The notes beneath the pieces are model-generated. The model saw nothing but the letters and a program-made list of their open reading frames with translations. It searched no databases and was not told the origin of the DNA. This document shows positions 18,603 to 32,607 of a stretch of 64,000 nt of DNA, in pieces. Position 1 is the stretch's first letter; each line of letters begins with the position of its first letter. Made by a program: the position numbers and the translations under genes. The DNA is from Entamoeba invadens IP1 (Eukaryota > Evosea > Mastigamoebida > Endamoebidae), in assembly GCF_000330505.1 (NCBI RefSeq), contig NW_004191777.1, positions 259,682 to 323,681 on the forward strand, given 5' to 3'.

Positions 18603-19427
18603 TCATACATTTGTATTTCCACACTCCAAGGGTACAACAATATATGACACATTACAACAAAGTACACCATCAGCATTATAATAGAAATAACAGCCATTTG
18701 GTGAACTTACACACCCATTATGATGTATATTCAAATCACTATTTCCATTACTTTCAATAGTATCTCTTTTATTTTTATACACTTCGTTTACATTTTGTTG
18801 TTCATAAGAATGCACTTGATCTTGTGGTATCGATGGCGTAACAGTAGAAGTGACACGCATCGTTCCAAATTCACGTTGACCATTCGAAGAGAGGTTGTTT
18901 ATATCCAACACTGACATTGAATATAAAGAAAAGATTTGCTCATTAAATGCATCTAAAGACGCAGTTTCTTGCTTTTTTGAAAATGATACCTTTGGAAGAC
19001 TTCTTATTATTGTAATTACACCTTTGCCAAATGAAGTAAATCCAGTCTCATTGAAAGGATCTATGCATTCATACTTCGACAGTTTGATTGTCTTTGTGGC
19101 ACGACGTGCCTTTCGTAATTTAAATGAAAGCTTCTGTGTATTAATAAGAAAATCAGACACCACATTTAACAAAAGTGCATCTTCGCTCTTTTTACAGTCA
19201 GAAACAACTACCTTGTCGTAGAGAGAAGTCTTTGCAATGGTGATGTGGTCTTCAACAACAAAAGTCTTTGTTTTCGAGATTGGGCACTTTAACATGAATG
19301 AGACACCATACAAATTTGCAATACCAATAATCGCAGCATTACTAACGTGTTCTCTATTTGTGCTCTCGCGTTTAGTCATCGTTTGTTTACTAACGCTTTC
19401 CACTGTGTGACTCATAAAATGATTCAT
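18603..19427 (-). CDS. Orphan protein, 274 residues
   Basis: I do not recognise this protein. The N-terminal ~130 residues start AAIIGIANLYGVSFMLK and are Lys-rich, with mixed helix and strand. Residues ~175-240 are polar, Gln/Asn/Ser-rich. The last ~35 residues contain Cys and aromatic residues (YFYYNADGVLCC). The first block resembles the start of the orphan at 10102-11232 (VIGVVNF followed by a beta-rich Lys segment). No signal peptide or membrane helix is convincing. It reads as one exon from the ATG at 19427. Confidence 0.7.
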   Translation of the reverse strand: MNHFMSHTVESVSKQTMTKRESTNREHVSNAAIIGIANLYGVSFMLKCPISKTKTFVVEDHITIAKTSLYDKVVVSDCKKSEDALLLNVVSDFLINTQKLSFKLRKARRATKTIKLSKYECIDPFNETGFTSFGKGVITIIRSLPKVSFSKKQETASLDAFNEQIFSLYSMSVLDINNLSSNGQREFGTMRVTSTVTPSIPQDQVHSYEQQNVNEVYKNKRDTIESNGNSDLNIHHNGCVSSPNGCYFYYNADGVLCCNVSYIVVPLECGNTNV

Positions 19428-20842
19428 ACATTTACAGGTTTAAAAACCACTGAGAACTTTATTGTCTAATATAAATACTTATATTGTTTTATTACCCATC
19501 ACAAAGATGATATAAACCTCAACATATGAATTCAATTATCTATTTTTGGTAAATTGAATTTGGAGATATGAGGTTATTGAATTGCTAGTTCTCGGAATAA
19601 GACTAACCTGTAGACAGTTATTCAGCCCGGGTTTCAGTGTAATCATAAGATTATCAACCTTTGAATCAGAAGAAGCGTCAACCTTTGTATTGATGTTGAC
19701 GTTTGGTTAAGTTTCGTGGTAGTTTTCTTTTAGTTGAGGTTTTAATTAAAAAATCCTCCTTTTGTTCACCTATCTCCAACAAGATACTTGCTTTATTTAT
19801 TAAAGTTCTCATCAATTTTTGTTTATATTTAAAAAGATATAATTTAATTTATAATTTCAATACTATAATTTATATATATATATATATTTTAATAAACTTA
19901 TTATTATATATAGTTAATTTGATTATTTTTTTATTTTTTACTTATTATTATTATTGTATTATAGTATTATTTTAGAATTTAAATTAAAAAAGTTATAATT
20001 TTGGTTAAAATACAGGATGTTGGATAATCACTTGGCAGAGAAAAAAGCAATGACAAAATTTTATTTTTTAATATCACTGTAATTTTTATTGGGGTTCAAG
20101 AATTAAATCTACGAGGAATTGTTCCAGAAAGTAATGAATAAGAATGTCCATGAGCTTTAAAAGTGTTACAATATAAACATCGTTTTGGGTTGAGAAGATT
20201 GACAGGACGTTGGTTCAATTTACATGTTATAATAATTATTATCGATCTTTTATTAATTTTTTATGTTATTTTGTTTTATAAAACTTTATATATATAACAT
20301 TAAATATATTCAAGATAAGTGTGATTCAAATTGTAAATTATGAGACATTTGAACACTTAAACATATTAAATTCACCGAAAGCAATAATTCAGAATTGAAG
20401 ATTGCCACAAAAGAATATTGTTGCATTTGTAATGTCAAAGACAATTGCTATGAAATTTTGTTGTTATTAATATCGTTATTGTGTTGTGTTGTTGGACATA
20501 AAAATACAATTAAACTAAATATTTTTGATAATAAATCAAATAAATTTATACACATTAAATTTATTTTTGTTGTCGTTTAAAAATTAACAAATATTAATAT
20601 TTGGATCATGTTTACTCGTAATGTTTTTAAAATTACAGTCAAACCTTGATTTTTTTTCCAACCTTGACAACTTTTGATTGTTTTATATCTATCTACCTAT
20701 TGGTCAAAACCACACACGGATGGAAACACACACCAATAGAATTTTTAATGTAAAAAAACAATTGATTTTTGATCATTTAAAAATATTTCATAATTATATG
20801 TATATTTCAATACAACAAATAACACTAACAGTAAAAAGTCAA
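19428..20842. other. AT-rich region with two protein-like remnants
   Basis: Most of the 1.4 kb is simple AT-rich sequence. Two islands read like protein on the minus strand: ~19545-19750, in two frames (KTSTKRKLPRNLTKRQHQYK, then VDNLMITLKPGLNNC), and 20096-20224 (CLYCNTFKAHGHS then SGTIPRRFNS and a stop). Neither has a start codon or a full domain. They may be decayed genes or mobile-element ends. Confidence 0.3.
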
Positions 20843-21472
20843 TTAGAAGTAAAGAGCGATTAAAAGAGCAACCAGAGCAACTAACAAGGATGGCGCGGCT
20901 TCTTTAGACTCTTTTTCATTTGCAGAAGAATCATCTGAGACATCAACAACATCTTTGTTGGTGGTTGGTACTCCCTCAGCCTGTAGGTCGATGGTTGTGA
21001 TTTTGAAGTCGATTGGGAGGTCAGTCACTTCAATGCGCTGAATGGAGAAGGTCTGGAGTGTTCCCTTTTCATCGGCAATTGTCAATGGGACGTAGACACG
21101 TGTTGCGACACCCGACTTTACTATGTAGTCATATGGTTTGAGTTCGGTCTCTGTCTGCTGGTTGTACTCCTCAGAGAAGAGTCTGGTTCTGAATCTCATA
21201 GTTTTGACCCTGTCAGAGACATAGTACACCTCAAATGAAAAGAAATTCTGTCCGCCTGTCTGCATTGGTGACGATCTCTGAACTCTGATTGTGTCCCAAG
21301 TTCTCAACGTCGCAGCAAGAAAGTTGGTTGTAGAGTTCTTCTGCAACTCGATGTCTGTCCCAGCCGTGTTGAGCAGCGCCCACGAGTCGAGAAATTCTTT
21401 TCCATCAAACATTGTGTATGAATTTACACCGATAACTAATACCACTAAACTGATCATCTGTTGTTTTGGCAT
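20843..21472 (-). CDS. Predicted secreted, GPI-anchored surface protein
   Basis: This 209-residue protein has an N-terminal hydrophobic segment (ISLVVLVIGV), read as a signal peptide, then a beta-rich Thr/Val/Arg ectodomain (~20-170). A polar acidic stretch (DVSDDSSANEKESKE) leads to a C-terminal hydrophobic tail (SLLVALVALLIALYF) ending at the stop. A small-residue site before a terminal hydrophobic tail is the pattern of a GPI-attachment signal; a simple tail anchor is the alternative. There are no cysteines for a Cys-rich domain, and I recognise no family. It was placed on the surface by inference. Confidence 0.75.
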   Translation of the reverse strand: MPKQQMISLVVLVIGVNSYTMFDGKEFLDSWALLNTAGTDIELQKNSTTNFLAATLRTWDTIRVQRSSPMQTGGQNFFSFEVYYVSDRVKTMRFRTRLFSEEYNQQTETELKPYDYIVKSGVATRVYVPLTIADEKGTLQTFSIQRIEVTDLPIDFKITTIDLQAEGVPTTNKDVVDVSDDSSANEKESKEAAPSLLVALVALLIALYF

Positions 21473-21744
21473 GGGCCGAGTTCCTTTAATACACTACATT
21501 TACTTTTCTTGTTCACTTTCTTGTGTCTAGTTCAAGTCCAATAAAAAAGTCAAACTTTTTTTTAAAACTGAATTATTGGTTTTAATTTATTATATTTTTT
21601 TAATAATAAGACTTTCTAACTTTTTGCTTAAAACTTTAGAAATAGTTTTCTGTTTTTAGCAAAACAACAATATAAACTATTTAAATAGTAAAGTTACAAT
21701 AAATAATTTTAATACGATAATTAACAACAATAAGTTCGCAAAAG

Positions 21745-21936
21745 TCAAAAATCTTTCAGGTGTAATAAAACACTTTTCGAATAACGGGTGTAAATGGTTC
21801 TTCGAGGAGCGGTGACAGTTAGTTCATTTTCAAGAGATTTGCGAGAAAGTCTGTGCGCGAATTGATTTTTCTTTGATTCATCCTCTTCCAGCATAAGAGA
21901 CGTATGTTTCACAACTTTGGTTGTAAGAAGTGACAT
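21745..21936 (-). CDS. Small basic protein, 63 residues
   Basis: The frame is open to 21990, but the first ATG is at 21936. The 63-residue product is polar (EEDESKK, RKSLENE) and basic overall, ending LLHLKDF. A TATATAAAG lies about 25 bases upstream of the ATG, which supports a real gene. No family or motif is recognised. Confidence 0.5.
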   Translation of the reverse strand: MSLLTTKVVKHTSLMLEEDESKKNQFAHRLSRKSLENELTVTAPRRTIYTRYSKSVLLHLKDF

Positions 21937-24798
<2,862 letters not shown>

Positions 24799-25704
24799 AT
24801 GAAAGTTGTGACATCCGAAGCCACCTCTGACACCATTCGCGAGGAGTATGAATGGTACATTAACACACTCAAACCCGAAATAAAAACAACACAAGAAAAA
24901 CTTGGACAAATAAAGACGTTAATCAGCCCCACAAAAGAAACTATTAATGAAGAGTGTCTACGTTTTGATTTGTTTGTATTTTTAATCAACGAACATTACT
25001 CATTACTGTAATTAATATTCTCACAACAAGAGATGGGTTTCAAGGAATGGTACAACTCAACGGGACTGAATGTTCGGGTTCTGTTTGTTTGTGAATGAAT
25101 TGTCATATTCGGAAATGACATATAGCGTATTGTAATTAACAACGAAGAGTGGTCACATAAGCCAGAGGCGTTTTATATTGTCGATTGTCCACTGAAACAA
25201 ATGTACAACGTATTATATGTCATTGGAACAATTGAGGATGATATCTCCTTATTGGACCCATTCAAAATCAATGACTATATCGAACTTGTGACAAAGATAT
25301 ATGACATGATCGGAGAGGCTCTCGACTCAATTCGAAATCGACCAACGCTAATATTTCCATTTACCCCCACACATACATTCTTCATGCGCGCACACCCAAC
25401 TGTCACAGCGGATATATACATTGAGCATTCTGAAATCGTTGTGAAGATATTTAAGTTAGACTCTGTCGGCAGTAAAAACCCTTCCCCTTCAATAAACGAC
25501 GGAGACGTTAACGAAAGTGTTGAAGTGAAAACACGACAAAGAACAGCACAAGCGTTCTTGATAGAGAGTAGGTACTATTGGGTGGAGAATGTCGAAGAGA
25601 TCCACCTCACGTGCCAGAAATTGGACGAAATTGTTAATATACTAAGCGAGCTCCAAGAAATGTGGGGACTCATAGAAAACAATGTGACGCAGTTTGCTTC
25701 TTAA
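24799..25704 (+). CDS. Rogdi/Rav2-like protein (RAVE complex type), three exons
   Basis: Exons are 24799-24971, 25031-25082 and 25126-25704. The two introns (59 and 43 nt) both start GTTTGT and end AG, and both junctions keep frame, giving 267 residues. The N-terminal helix (REEYEWYINTLKPEI), the central LDSIRNRPTLIFPF and the strand pair ADIYIEHSEIVVKIFKL, followed by ESRYYWVENVEEIHLTCQKL, resemble Rogdi/Rav2. In yeast, Rav2 is part of the RAVE complex that assembles the V-ATPase; animal Rogdi joins DMXL proteins. The match is by recollection of the family pattern and is moderately sure. Only the last exon shows as a long open frame. Confidence 0.6.
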
Positions 25705-26681
25705 TTGTATATGATATTGTAAATGGGTTCTTGAATTGTAAATGATATAATTGATTTTATTATAATTAGTTATTCTTTAGTTTTATTCGAGTTACCATAT
25801 ACTATTAAAATATGGTTAATTAAATAACAATGAAACTATGATTTCAAAATATTTTTTAGAAGTTTTTGTTATTATTAGAAATGGATTTTTAAATTAAAAC
25901 TTTCTTATATCGATTAATTACAAATGATATAAATAAATCCACCAAAAATTTGCACTAAAACCCAAAACATAAATTTAAAAAGAAACAAAAAAATTCTATT
26001 TTTTTCCTGAGCATAAAACATCCCTCAAATAATTTCATTGAGCTTTTCACAAGACTTTTTTGGTTGGAAAGAAGTCTTCTCACAAAAACTATTTTAGTAA
26101 TGATGTACACAAAAAGCTTGATCTTCCTTGACTTTAACAAGGCAAGCAATCCTCTTCCGACCCATTTTGCCTCTTTTGACCCTGTTTCACAAAACAAGCA
26201 AGAAATGAACAACTTCCAGCTCCCTTATCTCAATAATTTGTATAAATTTGCTTGAAATGACAAGTGTTATAACGGGTTATTACAATGGCCAATAAAAGAA
26301 AAAATTGTTGACAGATACAAAAAAGTGACAATCCAATCAATTTATAACAAACTAGAATATATTAATAAATTAATTATATTTCAATTGTTTCGGTTTGCAG
26401 TGGTCAAGTCGTGATTATAAAGGTTTCGATGGTTGCAATCTGGGCAACTTTGTTTCGTTGGTTTACATTGTTATTATTCTTCAACATTTTATAACATTTT
26501 AATAAGAAAATATAATATTAATAAAGGATGACAAATGAGAATGCCCAATTAAAAAAAAGTTAGCAACAACTTAAGCAGTGAAATTAAAGGATTCGAATTT
26601 CGATAATTCAAAGGATTTCTTAAAATATGACCTTTTTCAGAACCAATACCATATAAACTTTTTTATCAACACTGTTAATCA
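25705..26681. other. Spacer with an open stretch lacking a clear start
   Basis: A plus-strand frame is open from a stop near 25953 to 26255 (about 100 codons). It has no ATG before 26100 and ends NNFQLPYLNNLYKF. The opposite strand is also open for 85 codons. Composition is closer to coding than the flanks. It may be a gene remnant or an unrecognised exon; the rest is AT-rich. Confidence 0.3.
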
Positions 26682-26948
26682 ATGTACACTCACAAATTTA
26701 TAGAACATGTCCGCCAGCAAATTCTTTGTCGAAAGAATACTGCTCTTATTCAGAAACGTATGAAGGGCTGTGTCTGGAATGAAGACGTTTCGGACTATTC
26801 AGACTCTTTTGTTGACGACGAAGTCACATCAATTTTAGAGAAGAAAGAAGGAAGGGAATCTTTTATGGACATCCCCAAAGACTTTAATAAGGTACAACCA
26901 ATTGACCAACGCTCTTTAACACCAGACTTGTATAGAAAGAGTCTCTGA
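26682..26948 (+). CDS. Small acidic protein, 88 residues
   Basis: From an ATG at 26682 the frame encodes a helical N-terminus with Lys/Arg, then an acidic stretch (NEDVSDYSDSFVDDE) and a polar tail ending DLYRKSL. Coding-like composition and the sharp change at the stop favour a real gene. I recognise no family. Confidence 0.55.
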   Translation: MYTHKFIEHVRQQILCRKNTALIQKRMKGCVWNEDVSDYSDSFVDDEVTSILEKKEGRESFMDIPKDFNKVQPIDQRSLTPDLYRKSL

Positions 26949-27036
26949 TTATATATGTTGTCTATTTCTTAGTCATTATTTATTGTTGTTATAATTATCA
27001 TTCATTCTACATAACTCATTAAAACTAAAACATAAC

Positions 27037-27774
27037 TCAGTCACTTCGCAATGGGTGAAAGCTGTCGCCAGCAACAACCATTCTCTTTCGTTGATGAAGA
27101 ACATTTGCATATTGCGTTGAAGTTATTTGGTCGTATGATATCCCTTTTATCGAATAAAACTTTTGCTTGAGACCAGATAAGATCTCGTAGACTACACCAC
27201 CTTGTGGGTCGACATACCCACTTAAGAAATGAACTCGATCCTCTCCATTAACAACTTTCACCCATGTCGCACCACACTCCCACTTCTTTACAATCACTTC
27301 CTTCCCTTTTATATACACTTTGTCTTGTCGGAACAACTTCTGCACGTCTTCTTCATCAGAAAAGAGAACTTCAACTGTCCCTTTGAACGTCAATGTACCA
27401 TTGATAAAATGCATCTTCATTTCTTCGACTTTACCAAACGTGTTAAGCCATCGAGATACTTCTTCAAGACTTAAAGAACAAGGCACCCACGTCACTTTCA
27501 CACAACGCTCTTTGACATCGGCAATACTCTCCCTCACTACTCTCCGAACAGACTTGTTGTCATTAGAAAGCTCAAGATACTTGGATGTTTTTAACATGTC
27601 GACTAATTCTGGAAGAGTCTTGTTGTGTTGTGAAACCAACTTAAACTTCGAAATGACATCGAGCGGGACATAGCCCTCCGAGTCGCTTTTCGTTTGTAAA
27701 AATGCGTCCGAAGAAAAGTTGAGTGTTGAAAAGTAGAACTCGATCTGTTCAAGTAAACTGCGTTGCGCCAACAT
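27037..27774 (-). CDS. La protein (La motif plus RRM)
   Basis: This 245-residue protein has an N-terminal La motif (~1-85: LEQIEFYFSTLNFSSDAFL, GYVPLDVISKF, LELSNDNKSVRR) followed by an RRM-like domain (~90-170: CVKVTWVPCSLSLEEVSRWLNTFGKVEEM, GTVEVLFSDEEDV). La binds the 3' oligo-U of new pol III transcripts, protects them and helps tRNA maturation. The C-terminus (~170-245) keeps a second beta-rich block that could be a reduced second RRM. It is shorter than human La (408). A La-related protein of another class is possible. Confidence 0.85.
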   Translation of the reverse strand: MLAQRSLLEQIEFYFSTLNFSSDAFLQTKSDSEGYVPLDVISKFKLVSQHNKTLPELVDMLKTSKYLELSNDNKSVRRVVRESIADVKERCVKVTWVPCSLSLEEVSRWLNTFGKVEEMKMHFINGTLTFKGTVEVLFSDEEDVQKLFRQDKVYIKGKEVIVKKWECGATWVKVVNGEDRVHFLSGYVDPQGGVVYEILSGLKQKFYSIKGISYDQITSTQYANVLHQRKRMVVAGDSFHPLRSD

Positions 27775-27881
27775 GAATACACAGAATGTTTTTTTTCAGT
27801 TGGATTTTTTCGAGTTGACAATAAATACAACAAATTCTATTTAAACGACAAAAAGTACTATAATTTAATTATAATTAAAGA

Positions 27882-30800
27882 TCAAATAACAAAGTCTTTG
27901 AGCAACAACTCAAGCGTCTTGTCCATGTCGAGTTGTTTAGTCTTCACTGCAAAAAGGAGGTTGTTGTAGTTTGCAAGAATTTTTCTAAGTTCGACGGTGT
28001 CTTCTTGTTTTTTGATTGAGTGTACAGTGATCACTGGACATGCCATATTTGGTGTTTCATTAAGAGGGGTGTAGTGTGGCGGAATGATGTTACTTATAAT
28101 TGGAAATAGTGAAGGTGATACTCCCGTCATTGGTGCATTAAATACCCATCTTAATGGATCAAAATCTATTTGATTACAAACATTGGCAAAGTCTATAATT
28201 TTCAGAGCTTCTAATATTGTGTTTTGAGAGTATTCTTTATCGCCGTTGTTCATTAAAATGTCCATCTATTCGTTATTAATAAAATAATTAATAGTTAATT
28301 TTTAATTTTTAATTTTTAATATAATTATTAAAATTAATATATGAAGTAACAAACGAGTTGATACAAAATGGTGCCAAACAAACACCTAACCATCACAAAG
28401 GAACACTTGATAATAATAACTCTGACAAAGAGTAATATACTACATAACTCATCATCGCTAATTTTTGGTAATAAAATTGAATGTGAGAGAATGGTAAGTG
28501 TCTCCATTGCTAATTTGTCGAAGTCACCGTATTTCCCACATAAGACTATAAAAGCTGCTCTTCGAAGTTCAAGTGGGTTATGTGGTTCTTCTTTCCGATT
28601 CGAATACCCTTTCGATCCTTTCCACACCAATTCGATCCGTTGTGAAAATACTGTGTTGATGATAGGCATCCACACTTTTAAACGTGATGGTGTTGAACTG
28701 AAAAAGTTATTTTGAGTAAAAATGGAGACAACTATATTTTGCCATTTCCCCGTCAGTAAATTTGATTTCTGTAATAGTAGAAGCACATCATCAACAAAAC
28801 TCGTTTTGCCTTGAGAAAGTAAGCTCTCAAGTTGTGGCACAAACGGTGTCAAACAATTATTTCCGGTAAAGAACGTGACGAAGCCATTAGTTGTTTGATT
28901 CACTGCTATCATGAGGGGGATCACATCACTGACAAAACATTTGTAATCGTCTTGAATAGAAATTTTCGTAACTGCCGTGTTAAACAAACTTGAAAAATTG
29001 GTGGAGTTCAAAAATTGGTCTTTAGGAACGTTTTTGATTTCGACACAAGACGCCAGTGATTTCAGCGATTTAAAAAAATTCGAAGTCGAACTTTTTTGTA
29101 AAGCAGTTGCAGTTGCGTTCATGAATTTTACAAGCTCTGGCAACACAGACATCAAATCGTCAAGCGAAGCAACGGGCAATATTTGTATTATAATTTCATA
29201 TAACGTCTCTTCGGGTATTTTGGTTCCTTTAAACAACTCACAGAATGTTAGGACAAGTAATTTGACGTTTGGCTTTGGAAAGAGCAAAAAGAGTGTGTTG
29301 AATACCTGTCTGTGTTCCTTTTCATTTCCAACGTGTTCTAATAAACTTTCAGTGAAATTCACAAAGACTTGTTCTAATAAAGAGACCAAACTTTGTTTAA
29401 CACATTTCTCGATCTCTTTAATTTGGATTTTGCTGAGTTGATTGTAGACCTCGAAAATCATTGAAAAGAGTCCAAAGATGAGTGGCTTGAAAAAATGCTC
29501 CTCTCTTCGAAATCCAAAGACAGTGATGTTTGAATTTGTTGGTGTTGAACATGGCGGATATTCTTCAAAGACTCTATCTGTCAGTCTGCAGACTATACCA
29601 AGCAAATTGAGGACATTGGAATAAAAAGTGTCATTGTTAGCTTTGATCAACATTGGAATTTTTAAGAAGAGCTCTGGGAGGATTTTTGTTGTCAAAGTTG
29701 GTAAAAAAGTGTTTGGCGAGTAAAAGGCGAGGTCTGTCAATATTTCTGGATTGACAAGAATTGTAGTGGGTAATGCGTCGATGGCTGGTAACACCAAATT
29801 GTTTGCTCTTTCTGTACAACTTTCAGAAGTGGACTTGAGAAGAATTCGAGCCAAAACAAGTAACTTAGATGAGAAGACTGGCGACAATGTGTGTAATGAA
29901 AGTGACTGCCCGACAGCTTTTAATGTTTCTTGGGCAAAAGTGGTGATGACCTTAGAATGCCCAAATCTAGTGAACAATGTAATGAGTAAGTCTGCTGCTG
30001 GGATGCTTTCTCTGACAACGCAGATTTGTTCTATAATAAAGAAAACAATAGAAATTGGCGTGTTTGTTTGATTAGAAGGCATCGAGTAGATATCAAGTAA
30101 GTCGAACATGACATGTGTTGTCTGTGCTGATATTAATAATTCCAGACACCCTGGAATGTCCGATTCAATCAGTTTAGAGAAGTAATTAACAAATGTCGAC
30201 TCTCTTTCTATTTGTTCTGTTGTATTTAATTTGATCGTATATAACAGTTTAATCACTGTTTCCGAATTGGTTTGTACTAATTCAGTTGTATTTTTAGGTG
30301 GAATTAACACAGAAAGAATTGTAGTGATAAAAAATGTTGGGTTGCGTGTCATCAAGAACGCAAACCAGTCTCTATAGACTTTGAAATATGTGGTGTCTGC
30401 TTTCATCAATGAAAAGACGACAAATTCGAGTTGCTCGGTGTTGATCATCTTCTCATAAAACACAGAGAGGTGCATACACACCAAAAGTCGCTCATAGTCT
30501 TCGATCTCTTTAAAAATAGAAATCGGCAAATACGCCGCATTTACAGCCAACAAGGAAATTATAATTTGCACAAATTGTTCCCCCGTCGACACGTTTTTCC
30601 AAAGAAAAGAAATAATTTCATTTGTTTTGGTATACTTTTGAGAGACACTTACTAATTTAAAGTAGAGTTTGCAACAAACTAATGACGACGCCAAATTCTC
30701 TGACGCCAAAATATGTTCACAAAGTGTGTCTGAGAGTTTGGAGTGAAAAGACTCGTTCTGAGTAATTGTTGCAAAAGCATGTACTAAGTGCATCATGTTA

Positions 30801-32236
30801 CTAAATGTCGACATTTCACTCTCATTAAACACATGCACCAAATGATTCAATTCTGTTCTTAATAACTCGGGCACTTCCAAAAAGGATATTTCAAGCTTAA
30901 GAGTCTCGTGAAGACTTGAAATGAGCTTCTTGATAATAACAAGAGCGGCTTCTAAAATTGGAAGGTCGCATTTCTTTGCGACTTTGGAGAAGTAATCCAA
31001 CACAATTGTTTTAAACAATGAAATGACAAATTTGGTGTACTCCTCGACTTGTGTTTGTGATGGAAAGTAATACATTGCCAAGACAATTTTTTCTGTGGGT
31101 TCAAGCGAATTAAAAACGTCGAAAAAGGTCTGAGAGAACGTGGTGTGCAAAATTGATTGAATTGCTCCAGAGCGCTCCCTGTCGTACTTCTTGCTGTTAA
31201 TTTTTATGAACAATTTGAGTAATGGAAGTGCAAGAGAATTGCCAACAAATTCAGTCAACATTTTGTTGTTAACGATCGACACTAATATTTGTGTGGTGTC
31301 AATTGTAGTCTCATAAAATGTACTTATTAACTCGTTTACTCCACACAAAAAGAGTTGTTTAGTGTTCTCTGTGAATTGGTTTTGATCTGGTGTTCCGATA
31401 AGCCAGAGACACGCTTTTTGAACGATACCAGAGTCTTTCGACGTGAACAGTTTGAGGACAATTTGTATTAATTTTGTCTTTTGATCATCAGAAAAGACCA
31501 CTGAATTGATCGGGATTTTGTCGTTCAAAAAGTCGAGCGTTTTGCTGACTACCAAGACATCACTACACCACAACAATTCACAGAGAGCACGATGCACATC
31601 ACTTTGAGTAACATTTCTGAAGTCTGGCGTGTAAACAGTCGAAGCCATGAAATGTAAAAGACCTTGTCGTGTGTGTGGTGTTGTATATAAATAAACCCAC
31701 ATAGTCTTTTCAAATAAATATTGATTCTTGCTCTTCACATTTTTAAAAAGAGTGAAAGCAAGCTCGGAAAGTCCATTGAGCGGTTGGAGTAATGACTGAG
31801 AAAAGCAAGATATAATTGGTTCCGTCATCGAGTCTAAAAGTGGTTGTCTTACCAAAACAAAATGTTGCACCACTTCAATACACCTTGCCCTGATAAGCGG
31901 AAGTGCTGTTTTGCCCATAACAAAAAGAGGCGGCATTAACACTTGAATATTATCTTCCAATTCTTCTTCGGTAAATCCTTTGAAAAAAGTGATGATTAAA
32001 TCGATTAAAACACCATGAACAAGTTGTGGGAAAACGGGGTCGGACGCTTTTATTAAAACTCCTAAAAATTCCGTCTTGTATGGAAGTGTTGGTATTCGAC
32101 TCGTTGAAGCAGCTCCAAGCAAATTGTTAAGTGGGGTGTACAAATCCGTCCAATCAGAAATGTTCTGTGTTTGGTCGATAAAAGAACGGACTTGTGTTTC
32201 GAAGGTTGCACCCCATGAAAATTTAAAAAAATTCAT
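27882..32236 (-). CDS. DOP1/Dopey homologue, two exons
   Basis: Exon 1 is 32236-28355 (ATG at 32236), the intron 28354-28266 (89 nt, GTTTGT donor, TAG acceptor) and exon 2 28265-27882; the phase-0 junction gives 1421 residues. The N-terminus has the Dopey pattern (SDWTDLYTPLNNLL, ASDPVFPQLVHGVLIDLI, LLQPLNGLSELAFTLFKNV, FEKTMWVYLYT), followed by a long helical solenoid. The last exon supplies the Dopey C-terminal block (LEALKIIDFANV...FDPLRWVFNAP). Dopey works with a flippase (Neo1/ATP9) and MON2 in Golgi-endosome traffic. It is shorter than most relatives (~1700-2400). Read as two separate genes, the downstream part looks like an orphan of 127 residues. Confidence 0.85.
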
Positions 32237-32607
32237 CACACTTTTTGAGTTCTTTTCTTGAAGAAGCAATTGAATGTGTTGTTATTCTATTTTTAATTAT
32301 TTTTTGTGATTAAAACTAACGATAATAATACTTATTTTATCGGAATTAAATTCGTTCATTTTTTTATTAAAATGTGTTTATTTTCTCGATAAAATTGTGT
32401 TTTGTTTAAACCATTAAATAACTAATTTTTATGAATTTTGAATTGACTTAACAATATAGTAAATATAATTGTTTTTTATTGTATAATAATTATAAGTTTT
32501 TTTGAATTAATACTCTAATAAATAATATAATAAAAGTATAAAACAATCAATTCCTCAAAAATGTTATATAGAAAAAATAAAAACCTACTCGAAACTAATA
32601 AAATCAA
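32237..32607. other. Divergent promoter region between DOP1 and eIF2B-epsilon
   Basis: This AT-rich spacer lies between two genes that start away from each other, so it should carry both promoters. Only generic A/T-rich sequence and AATCAA just before the plus-strand ATG are visible. Confidence 0.5.

Noticed and set aside
27882..28265. Independent 127-residue orphan gene
   Set aside because: It joins in frame to DOP1 through a consensus intron and carries Dopey C-terminal sequence.
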